This document shows positions 6,797 to 13,996 of a stretch of 16,061 nt of DNA, piece by piece (positions within the stretch are counted from its first letter, which is position 1; every line of letters starts with the position of its first letter). This DNA is from Schleiferiaceae bacterium (GTDB lineage: Bacteria; Bacteroidota; Bacteroidia; Flavobacteriales; Schleiferiaceae). The DNA is taken from positions 1 through 16,061 of the forward strand of contig JALQUY010000006.1 in NCBI GenBank assembly GCA_023260615.1, given 5' to 3'. A program made the translations under genes and the position numbers. Under the pieces are notes generated by a model. The model was not told the DNA's origin, made no database searches, and worked only from the letters and a program-made list of their open reading frames with translations.

Positions 6797-9700
6797 TTAG
6801 GCCTGAACCTTCTCTTTGCCCAAACGCTTGGAGGTATCGTGCAACACCGGCGAAGCGATGAAGAGCGAAGAGTACGTACCAATCACAATACCCAAGAGGA
6901 TGGCGAAGATGAATCCGCGCAGAACTTCACCACCGAAGATGAAGATGATCAAGAGTACGATGATGGTCGTGAAGGAGGTGTTGAAGGTTCGGCTCAACGT
7001 AGCGTTCAACGCGTTGTCCAGCACGTCTTCCTTCATTTCCTGCTTGGTGCTACCCGCGAAGTACTCACGGATACGGTCAAACACAACGACCGTGTCGTTC
7101 AACGAGTAACCAATAACCGTCAGGATGGCTGCGATGAAGGCTTGGTCAACTTCCAAAGAGAAAGGAAGCACACCGTCCAACAAAGAGAATGCACCCAAAA
7201 CGATGATGGTGTCGTGCACCGTAGCGGCTACCGCACCCAAGGAGTACTGCCACTTGCTAAAGCGGAGCAAGAGGTACAAGAAGATGGCCAACAAAGAGAA
7301 GATCACTGCCCAAACGGCCGTGTCCTTGATGTCATCAGCCACCGTAGGACCTACTTGACGGGAAGCTACAAGACCTACGGCCTCTTCATCAGAGGGATTG
7401 GTGAAGGCAGCGGCTTCAATGGGGGTTGCGTAGAAGGACTTCACGCCTTCGTACAGGCTAGCCTGCATGGCTTCTTCTACATCCGCGCCATTTTCAGACA
7501 CTCGGTAGTTGGTGGTGATTACGACTTGATCGGGCGTACCCAAGGTCTTGACCGTGGGCGTAAACGCACGGCCGTCTTCTCCTACCCATTGCGCACCCAA
7601 GGCGTTCGCGACGGCTGCAACTTCTACGGGTTGGTCAAAACGCACCTGGTAGGTACGACCTCCTTCGAAGTCAACGCCCAAGCTCAGGCCACGTGTAAAC
7701 AGGGAGCCCAAGCTCACCAGGATCAAAATCGCAGAGAAGATGTACGCAGGTTTGCGCAAGCTCATGAACTTGAAGGTGGTATTCGTGAACCACTTTTCAG
7801 TCACTTTGGTAGAGAACTTCATAGTCTCTGACTTCTTCAAGCGCCATTCAAAGAACAAACGCGTGATGAAGATCGCCGTGAAGAGCGAAGAAGCAATACC
7901 GATAATCAGCGTCGTAGCGAAGCCACGGATAGGACCAGTTCCGAAAACAAATAGGATAATGGCCGTCAACAAGGTGGTTACGTTGGCATCAATGATGGCC
8001 GAACGAGAGAACTTATAGCCATCCGCAATGGCGGTACGCACCGCTTTGCCCGTGGCCAGCTCTTCGCGAATCCGGTCGTAGATCAGTACGTTAGCATCCA
8101 CCGCCATACCGATGGTCAATACGATACCCGCCATACCAGGCAAGGTCAAGACCGCACCAAAGGCATCCAAAATGCCAAAGATGAAGAACATGTTCACAAT
8201 CAAGGCCAAGCTTGCACCGAGACCTGCAGCGCTGTAGTAGAATACCATGTACACCAATACGATGAGCAAAGCGAAGGCAAAGGAGTTCATGCTGGAAGAG
8301 ATAGCCTCCTTACCCAAGCTTGGTCCCACGACATCACTTTGAATGATGCGTGCAGGAACGGGGAGCTTACCGGCCTTCAAGACGTTGGCCAAGTCCGTAG
8401 CCTCGTCCAAGCTGAAGCCACCTTCAATTTGCGTGCGGCCTCCAGAAATCTCACCGTTTACACGGGGGTAGCTGTAGACCAAGTTGTCCAGTACAACGGC
8501 TACGTGGCCCTTTGGCGTTTTGCCTCCCTCTTCTTTGGTGAGCTGCTGCCAGATTTGTGCACCTTGGCCGTTCATAGCCATCGTCACCACAGGGTTGTTG
8601 CCTTGGTCAAACTCTTGACGTGCATCTACAATGACACCACCGTCCAATTCAGGTTCGTTGTTGCGGTTGCCTTGAAGGGCGATCAGGAGCGTGACTTCGC
8701 TTTCGTTTTCGGGGCGCGTCCATGCAAAACGAACGTAGCGTGCATTGCCGGGGATGAGGTTGCGCACCTCGGGCATGCTCAAGTAGTCGTTGATGGTGGC
8801 CGTATCGCGAGTCAATGCGTAACCAATCACCGGACCCTCATTAGGTACGAAGGTCTGTGGGTTGACGTTCAACTGGAAGAGGTTCAACAGCGGGTTGAAG
8901 GCCAAAGCGGAAGAATCCGTAGCTGCGGGTGCATCGGAAACGGCAGCAACTTCCTCTGAAGAAGCTTCTGCACCTTCCTCGCCAATAGCCGTAGGCAAGG
9001 TGAGATCTGCTGCACCTTCCGCGCTTTCGCTCACTTCTGCAGCGTTTTTATTGGGGTTTTCTACAATGGAGCGCAACTTCTCGTTGGCGTTCACCATGTA
9101 CTGCATCCAAGCCGCTCCCAAATCAGCGCGCCAGAACTCCAATCGCGCGGTGCTCTGCAAAAGGCGCTGAACACGCACGGGATCCTTGACACCGGGAAGT
9201 TCTACCAAGATGCGGCCTGTTCCATCCAAGCGCTGGATGTTAGGCTGAACGACGCCAAACTGGTCGATACGCGCCTTCAATACGGTGTACACATTCTGGA
9301 TAGCCGCCTCCACGTCTTCTGTGATGGCCGCTTTGATGGCTTCGTCCGTGGCGTTGAAGCCCAGACGGTCGGTCATGTCTTTCGTTCCATAAAGGCCTGG
9401 ATCGCTCAAGGGGCGCGTGCCGCGCTCTGCGTCCAAGGCTTCCAAAAAGAGGGGCAGATAGCCCAATTGACTGTTAGACTGTGCGGCGTCCGCAGCGGCA
9501 ATAGCGGCCTTGAACTGCTCATCTTCAGCGTTGCCCACCAATCCTTTGAGTACGTCGCGTACGCTTACTTCAAGGATGACGTTCATACCACCGCGCAAAT
9601 CGAGTCCCAAGTTCATTTCCTTGGACTTGATCTCTTTGTAGGTGTAGGACGTGAAACCCAAGTCGTACACAACCTCATTAGCCAGTGAATCCAACGCATA

Positions 9701-9841
9701 TTGGATTTTGGCAGGATTGTTGGCGTACTTGGTTTCGATATCAGATTCTACTTGGCTCGTTACATAGCTGAATGAAAGCTCAAACAAGGATGCCAAGGCG
9801 AAAATGATGGCAAACAGACGGATAACTCCTTTATTCTGCAT
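6797..9841 (-). CDS. secDF: Protein translocase subunit SecDF (SecD-SecF fusion)
   Basis: A 1014-residue inner-membrane RND-type factor that uses the proton gradient to pull proteins out of the SecYEG channel on the periplasmic side. The SecD half starts with a membrane helix (about 6-26) and carries LGLDLRGGMNVILEV (78-92). The large periplasmic P1 region follows, then five more helices including VDANVLIYDRIREEL (near 580). The SecF half has LGVDFEGGRTYQVRF (near 720) and GYSLNDTVVVFDRIREYF (near 913). The acidic Asp residues in these D4-type motifs are the ones linked to proton transfer in the family. Fusion of SecD and SecF is the normal form in Bacteroidota. An Ala/Glu/Ser-rich low-complexity stretch at about residues 260-315 interrupts P1. 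It is the promoter-proximal gene of the operon with tatA. Confidence 0.96.
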   Translation of the reverse strand: MQNKGVIRLFAIIFALASLFELSFSYVTSQVESDIETKYANNPAKIQYALDSLANEVVYDLGFTSYTYKEIKSKEMNLGLDLRGGMNVILEVSVRDVLKGLVGNAEDEQFKAAIAAADAAQSNSQLGYLPLFLEALDAERGTRPLSDPGLYGTKDMTDRLGFNATDEAIKAAITEDVEAAIQNVYTVLKARIDQFGVVQPNIQRLDGTGRILVELPGVKDPVRVQRLLQSTARLEFWRADLGAAWMQYMVNANEKLRSIVENPNKNAAEVSESAEGAADLTLPTAIGEEGAEASSEEVAAVSDAPAATDSSALAFNPLLNLFQLNVNPQTFVPNEGPVIGYALTRDTATINDYLSMPEVRNLIPGNARYVRFAWTRPENESEVTLLIALQGNRNNEPELDGGVIVDARQEFDQGNNPVVTMAMNGQGAQIWQQLTKEEGGKTPKGHVAVVLDNLVYSYPRVNGEISGGRTQIEGGFSLDEATDLANVLKAGKLPVPARIIQSDVVGPSLGKEAISSSMNSFAFALLIVLVYMVFYYSAAGLGASLALIVNMFFIFGILDAFGAVLTLPGMAGIVLTIGMAVDANVLIYDRIREELATGKAVRTAIADGYKFSRSAIIDANVTTLLTAIILFVFGTGPIRGFATTLIIGIASSLFTAIFITRLFFEWRLKKSETMKFSTKVTEKWFTNTTFKFMSLRKPAYIFSAILILVSLGSLFTRGLSLGVDFEGGRTYQVRFDQPVEVAAVANALGAQWVGEDGRAFTPTVKTLGTPDQVVITTNYRVSENGADVEEAMQASLYEGVKSFYATPIEAAAFTNPSDEEAVGLVASRQVGPTVADDIKDTAVWAVIFSLLAIFLYLLLRFSKWQYSLGAVAATVHDTIIVLGAFSLLDGVLPFSLEVDQAFIAAILTVIGYSLNDTVVVFDRIREYFAGSTKQEMKEDVLDNALNATLSRTFNTSFTTIIVLLIIFIFGGEVLRGFIFAILLGIVIGTYSSLFIASPVLHDTSKRLGKEKVQA

Positions 9842-9866
9842 GGTTCTTCTTTTTGGAAATAGTCGG

Positions 9867-9874
9867 CAAATATA
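9867..9874 (-). promoter_or_regulatory. Bacteroidota -7 box (TATATTTG) for secDF-tatA
   Basis: The minus strand reads TATATTTG, a perfect TAnnTTTG match, 25 bases before the secDF ATG. No TTTG lies at -33; the nearest similar sequence is a TGTTAG about 17-19 bases upstream. The divergent gap 9842-9992 also has to hold the promoter of the plus-strand gene at 9993, but I see no clear -7 box on that strand. Confidence 0.55.
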
Positions 9875-9992
9875 GTCCTTCTTGCGGTATACTAACAGAA
9901 TGAAAACGCATACTCAAGGCTTCCAAGCGAATAAATGAAGGACCGTGAATTCGGCGGCAGTTTTCCGACCTTTAGGACTTGACACCACGCGC

Positions 9993-12665
9993 ATGAAATT
10001 TTCACCCCTCGCCCTCCTTTTTGCCTTGCTTTTGGCCTTGGGTGCTGCCCCGGCCGAAGCGCAAGAAAGCTACCAGTTTTCGCCGTCCACGCGGGCGCAG
10101 TTGTGGACGAGTGCGACGGATTCCTTGGCGCTGGGCTTCGCCGGGGGACTAAACAACGCACAGTTTTTCAATCTGGACATCAATGGGGACGGCACGCAGG
10201 ATCTGATTGTTTTTGACCGCGAGGGAAGCCGGTGGTTGCCGTTTCAACGGATAGGTGGGCACTGGCGCTTCCGGCCCCAATGGGTGGCTCATTTCCCGGA
10301 AGTGGACAACTGGGTAGTTTTTGCGGACTATTCCTGCGATGGCATTCCGGATTTGTTTTGTTCCGTCGTGAACGGCGTAGGTGTCTATGAATCGAGCCGA
10401 ATCAACGGCTTCGTCCACTACACCTGGGCCTTGAGCGGCACCTACCTCTACTCCACCTATACGACGGGGACCAACCCCATTAACTTACTCGTGAATTCGA
10501 CGGACGTGCCGGCCATTCGGGACGTGGATGGCAACGGAACGGTAGACATACTGACCTTTGGCCAGCAAGCGACTGCGGTAGAGTTCCACAGCAATAGCAG
10601 CAGTTGCGGTTTGGACTTCAGCCGCGCCGACGCCTGCTGGGGAGACTTTTTGGAGAACAACTTGACCAATGCCATCACTATTGATGCCTGTACGGGCAGC
10701 TTGGGTGCAGGTGCGCTCGCGGAGGGTGGGCTGCATTCGGGCTCTACCCTCTTAGCGACCGACCTGACGGGCAACGGACTGCTGGACATCTTGCTGGGCG
10801 ACGTCAGCTTCACCACCGCGGTGGCTGGTTTTAATGTGGGAAGCACCAGTGTGGCGAATATTGAATCGCAAGACAGTACCTGGCCCAACGCTTCCATTCC
10901 CGTCAACTTGATTTATCCCATGTTCTCGGAAGTAGACGTGGATTTGGATGGCAGCCCCGAAATAATCGCTGCACCCACCATGCCCATGAATGTCAGCGAT
11001 ACATGCATTTGGCTGTACGATAATACCGGAAGTGCGACTGCACCGATTTGGACCTTGGCGGATTCTAGTTTCTTGCAGAGCCAAATGCTAGACGCCGGCC
11101 GCTACGCCGTACCCTACCTGGCCGATCTCAACACGGATGGCCTGCTCGATTTGCTCGTGGGCACCTCACACGGGGTCGAGTACTGGAAAAATGTAGGCAC
11201 CGCCAGCCACCCCGATTGGCAACTGAGCCCTATGAGCGTGTCGGCACCTGCGCAAGCCGCCCTCAAGGCCGAATGGTGCGCCCCGAGTGCCGCCGACCTC
11301 AATGGCGACGGCCTACTGGATTTGGTCATTGGCCGCAGCGATGGCAAACTTGCCTTCTGGGCGAATACCGGAAGTTTCTTCAGCCCCGCATTCACGGGCC
11401 AAGTAAGTTCGGCCTACCAAGGCATTGACGTGGGGCAGTTTGCGAGCCCCGAATTGGCGGACCTAGATGGAGACGGGGATGTGGACTTGCTGGTGGGGAA
11501 CGGCCAAGGCGACGTGGCCTATTTTGAAAACCAATTGGCCTCCTTCACGCTGGTCACCGATAAATTTGGCGCCATCGACGCGGATTACGCTCAGACGTCT
11601 TCGGGGCGGGCGGTCCCGAGGTACGTCAACATCGACGGCCGACCCTTTTTGGCCTTGGGCACTGCGGATTCAGGGGTCTTCCAATTGGACTCTTTAGGTT
11701 TTACCCAAAATGCCCCAAGCTCGGTGGATTTCACCCTTGGAACAGGGGCGACCGCGACGAGCAGCTTGTTGGAAACGCCTTGGGGAAGCAGCAAGCGTAC
11801 GGGCAGGCATCAGTACCTCATTCGGGCCGATGAATTGGCCGGGTCAGGCCTCGTCGATAGCCGGATCACCCACTTAAGTCTGAATGTGACGTCCTCCTCA
11901 GCGCCCTACTTAAGCCAAGGATTCAGCATTAAAATTGGCCACACGACTCTGGACAGCTTGAATGGTTTTGCGCCCAGCGGCCAACTGGTGTACTCCTACA
12001 TCCACGTGCCCACCCAGGGGTGGAACACCATCACCCTGCAGACGCCGTTTGACTATGACGGCACCTCTAACCTGCTCGTAGAAATTTGCTTCAGCAAGAA
12101 TGTGGCGAGTTCGGACGTGCATGTGGCTGCCACGCCCACGTCCTACCCCTCGCACACCTACGGCGACGTCTTTAACAACAACTCCATCACGTCGAACGGC
12201 TGCACGATGCCTGCGTTGGGGACCGACAGTTTGCGCCCCGACATGCGCTTCACCCTGGTGCCCCGAATGCCCGTTCGGCGCCAGTGGCTCCGCGAAGGCC
12301 GCCTCAACGCTCCCGCCATTGCAGACATGGACGGCGACGGCAAGCCCGAAATGGTGCTCGGCCTTTCCACGGGCGGATTGCGTTTTTACGCGGGCGACAC
12401 CACCTCGATTGGCCTGCCCGAATGGCCCTTCTCAGACCGGAGTCCCGCAGAATCGCTCCGCCTCTTCCCCAATCCGGGACAGCAAGGTTTCTGGGTGGAC
12501 GGGGCCAGCGGAGACCTTCAGGTTATCAATGTTCAAGGCCAAATCTTCTGGACGGGTGCGGCCCAAGCGCCCCTGTACATTTCAACGGAACATTGGCCCG
12601 CAGGCGTCTACATCGTTCAAGATGGCCAACACGTCGGTCGATGGGTGAAGACCCATGGATTCTAG
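9993..12665 (+). CDS. Secreted FG-GAP/VCBS repeat protein with type IX secretion sorting domain
   Basis: A predicted 890-residue surface or secreted protein. Residues 1-23 form a signal peptide (MKFSPLALLFALLLALGAAPAEA before QES). Eight Ca-binding-loop repeats of the D-x-[DN]-x-[DN]-G type mark FG-GAP/VCBS propeller blades, near residues 61, 176, 257, 315, 378, 436, 490 and 779; DLNGDGLLDLVIGR and DLDGDGDVDLLVGN are the clearest. Between the seventh and eighth repeats (about 579-755) lies a Ser/Thr-rich beta-sandwich-like region, with GTGATATSSLLETPW and a later RHQYLIRADEL, of a kind that recurs in T9SS cargo. The end (about 822-890) is a type A sorting domain: LRLFPNP, then LQVINVQGQIFW, then WPAGVYIVQDG. 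The ATG at 9993 opens the signal peptide; an in-frame GTG at 9945 adds a non-signal extension and is rejected. The ligand or substrate is unknown. Confidence 0.88.
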   Translation: MKFSPLALLFALLLALGAAPAEAQESYQFSPSTRAQLWTSATDSLALGFAGGLNNAQFFNLDINGDGTQDLIVFDREGSRWLPFQRIGGHWRFRPQWVAHFPEVDNWVVFADYSCDGIPDLFCSVVNGVGVYESSRINGFVHYTWALSGTYLYSTYTTGTNPINLLVNSTDVPAIRDVDGNGTVDILTFGQQATAVEFHSNSSSCGLDFSRADACWGDFLENNLTNAITIDACTGSLGAGALAEGGLHSGSTLLATDLTGNGLLDILLGDVSFTTAVAGFNVGSTSVANIESQDSTWPNASIPVNLIYPMFSEVDVDLDGSPEIIAAPTMPMNVSDTCIWLYDNTGSATAPIWTLADSSFLQSQMLDAGRYAVPYLADLNTDGLLDLLVGTSHGVEYWKNVGTASHPDWQLSPMSVSAPAQAALKAEWCAPSAADLNGDGLLDLVIGRSDGKLAFWANTGSFFSPAFTGQVSSAYQGIDVGQFASPELADLDGDGDVDLLVGNGQGDVAYFENQLASFTLVTDKFGAIDADYAQTSSGRAVPRYVNIDGRPFLALGTADSGVFQLDSLGFTQNAPSSVDFTLGTGATATSSLLETPWGSSKRTGRHQYLIRADELAGSGLVDSRITHLSLNVTSSSAPYLSQGFSIKIGHTTLDSLNGFAPSGQLVYSYIHVPTQGWNTITLQTPFDYDGTSNLLVEICFSKNVASSDVHVAATPTSYPSHTYGDVFNNNSITSNGCTMPALGTDSLRPDMRFTLVPRMPVRRQWLREGRLNAPAIADMDGDGKPEMVLGLSTGGLRFYAGDTTSIGLPEWPFSDRSPAESLRLFPNPGQQGFWVDGASGDLQVINVQGQIFWTGAAQAPLYISTEHWPAGVYIVQDGQHVGRWVKTHGF

Positions 12666-13080
12666 CCCTAGCCCCGAATGGGTGCTCCTCTTTGACGGCC
12701 CCTGTGCGCTCTGCCAAGGCGCCGTGCGCTGGTTGATGCGTCGCGACCGCGGCAAGCGCCTTCGGTACAGCCCCTTGCAAGGCGATTGGGCACAGGAATG
12801 GAAGCGGCGGTATGCACCCGGGGACGTTTGGCCGGATGAAGTCATCTTAGTAGCCGGCGAGCAGCATTGGATCGGCGCAGACGCCATTGGGAAATGCTTA
12901 CGCATTCTTCCCTTCCCCTACCCCGTGCTAGGCTGGATTTACGCGCACCTACCTGGCCGAAAAAAAATATACCGGTGGCTTGCGCAGCACCGGTATACCT
13001 GGTTTGGAAAAAAAGACGAACTCCTTACAACGTGCCCAGCACCGCGTTCATGGCGCGAACCGCGTCCGCACTCTTGTTGA
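12655..13080 (+). CDS. DCC-family thiol-disulfide oxidoreductase (DUF393, YuxK-like)
   Basis: A 141-residue protein. The DCC signature is clear near the start: LLFDGPCALCQGAVRWLMRRD, with D14, C17 and C20 in a C-x-x-C arrangement. The family's typical end, Y-R-W...R-Y-x-W-F-G-K (residues 106-119), is also present. The family is predicted to have a thioredoxin-like redox fold, but I know of no proven substrate. The ATG lies inside the last codons of the upstream T9SS cargo gene (11-base overlap), so the two are probably transcribed together and perhaps translationally coupled. The last 19 codons or so overlap the 3' end of convergent mdh by 56 bases. The tail after FGKK (DELLTTCPAPRSW onward) has the C-P-x-P the family often shows, slightly displaced, so I take the stop at 13080 as real. 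The coding region also contains the mdh terminator. Confidence 0.8.
   Translation: MDSSPSPEWVLLFDGPCALCQGAVRWLMRRDRGKRLRYSPLQGDWAQEWKRRYAPGDVWPDEVILVAGEQHWIGADAIGKCLRILPFPYPVLGWIYAHLPGRKKIYRWLAQHRYTWFGKKDELLTTCPAPRSWREPRPHSC
12960..12997 (-). terminator. Rho-independent terminator of mdh, inside the convergent DUF393 gene
   Basis: A perfect 10-bp stem pairs 12968-12977 (TATACCGGTG) with 12988-12997 (CACCGGTATA) around a 10-base loop. In the minus direction it is followed directly by eight T (complement of 12960-12967). It lies 27 bases after the mdh stop. There is no T tract on the plus side, so it should stop only minus-strand transcripts. Confidence 0.82.
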
Positions 13081-13954
13081 AAGCGGATTGCTCTTCGTCG
13101 TTGAGTTTGTAGTCTACAATCTTCTCCCAGCCGTTTTTGCCAATCACCACGGGCACGCCCAAGCAGATGTCGCTTTGGCCGTATTCGCCGTCGAGGTAAA
13201 CGCAACAGGGGAAAACTTTCTTTTGGTCGCGTACAATGCTCGCTACTAGAGCAGCACCAGCTGCACCGGGAGCATACCACGCTGACGTGCCAATCAAGCC
13301 CGTCAAGGTAGCGCCGCCCACCATGGTGGCCGCTTTCACTTCCGCCAATTTCTCTTCGGACAAGTGAGAAGAAACAGGGGTAGACTGGTAGGTCGCCAAA
13401 CGCGTCAAAGGAATCATGGTCGTGTCGCCGTGACCGCCGATGACGGAACCCTGCAAATCGCTGGCGGGAACGCCCATGGCTTCGGACAGGTAGTACTTGA
13501 AACGGCTGCTGTCCAAGATGCCACCCATGCCAATGATGCGGTTCTTGGGAAGGCCGCTCTCCTTGGCAGCCAAGTAGGTCATGGTGTCCATCGGATTGGA
13601 AATCACCACGATGATGGCATTGGGAGAATGCGCCAACGCATTGCTAACCACCGAACGAACGATGCCCGCATTGGTGCCAATCAATTCTTCACGCGTCATG
13701 CCTGGCTTGCGGGGCAATCCTGAGGTGATGACCACCACTTCAGAACCTGCCGTAGCCGCGTAATCGCTGGTCACACCCTTTACTTTGGCGTCAAAGCCGT
13801 GGAGGGTGGCACACTGGTTCATGTCCATGGCTTTGCCTTCCGCAAAGCCTTCTTTGATGTCGAGCAACACGATTTCGGTAGCGAGCTCCATACGTACCAT
13901 GGCTTCCGCACATGTGGCACCTACGTTACCTGCTCCGACAACTGTAATTTTCAT
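13025..13954 (-). CDS. mdh: Malate dehydrogenase (LDH-like type)
   Basis: A cytosolic TCA-cycle enzyme interconverting malate and oxaloacetate with NAD. The 309 residues match the roughly 310-residue LDH-like MDH group. The Rossmann loop is GAGNVG (7-12), and D32 in VLLDI predicts NAD rather than NADP preference. The substrate loop is LPRKPGMTREE (80-90), with R82 and R88. Arg at the position where lactate dehydrogenases have Gln supports malate over lactate. N120 in ISNPMD, R151 and the catalytic His175 in IGGHGDT complete the active site. It has its own -7 box and terminator, so it is likely transcribed alone, starting just after the gyrB stop codon. Its last 56 bases overlap the plus-strand DUF393 gene. 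Confidence 0.96.
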   Translation of the reverse strand: MKITVVGAGNVGATCAEAMVRMELATEIVLLDIKEGFAEGKAMDMNQCATLHGFDAKVKGVTSDYAATAGSEVVVITSGLPRKPGMTREELIGTNAGIVRSVVSNALAHSPNAIIVVISNPMDTMTYLAAKESGLPKNRIIGMGGILDSSRFKYYLSEAMGVPASDLQGSVIGGHGDTTMIPLTRLATYQSTPVSSHLSEEKLAEVKAATMVGGATLTGLIGTSAWYAPGAAGAALVASIVRDQKKVFPCCVYLDGEYGQSDICLGVPVVIGKNGWEKIVDYKLNDEEQSAFNKSADAVRAMNAVLGTL

Positions 13955-13981
13955 GAGTTTGAGGACTTAAAATGGTTCCAG

Positions 13982-13989
13982 CAAAGGTA
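13982..13989 (-). promoter_or_regulatory. Bacteroidota -7 box (TACCTTTG) for mdh
   Basis: The minus strand reads TACCTTTG 27 bases before the mdh ATG, in the 42-base gap after the gyrB stop. It is identical to the boxes before purM and glnA. Any -33 element would fall inside the last codons of gyrB, and none is obvious. Confidence 0.55.
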
Positions 13990-13996
13990 GGTCGGC

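Noticed and set aside
6839..7831. A 330-codon open frame on the plus strand opposite secDF
   Set aside because: It lies wholly antisense to strongly conserved SecDF sequence and gives a His/Gln/Arg-rich product with no recognisable motif, which fits a shadow of the real gene.
9945..9992. An N-terminal extension of the FG-GAP protein from an upstream GTG
   Set aside because: The extension is not hydrophobic and would bury the clear signal peptide that begins at the ATG at 9993.
12997..13112. A possible frameshift at the end of the DUF393 gene, because its tail overlaps mdh
   Set aside because: The conserved FGK end is in frame and a C-P-x-P follows; the alternative frame (to about 13112) shows no better family match, so no frameshift is needed.
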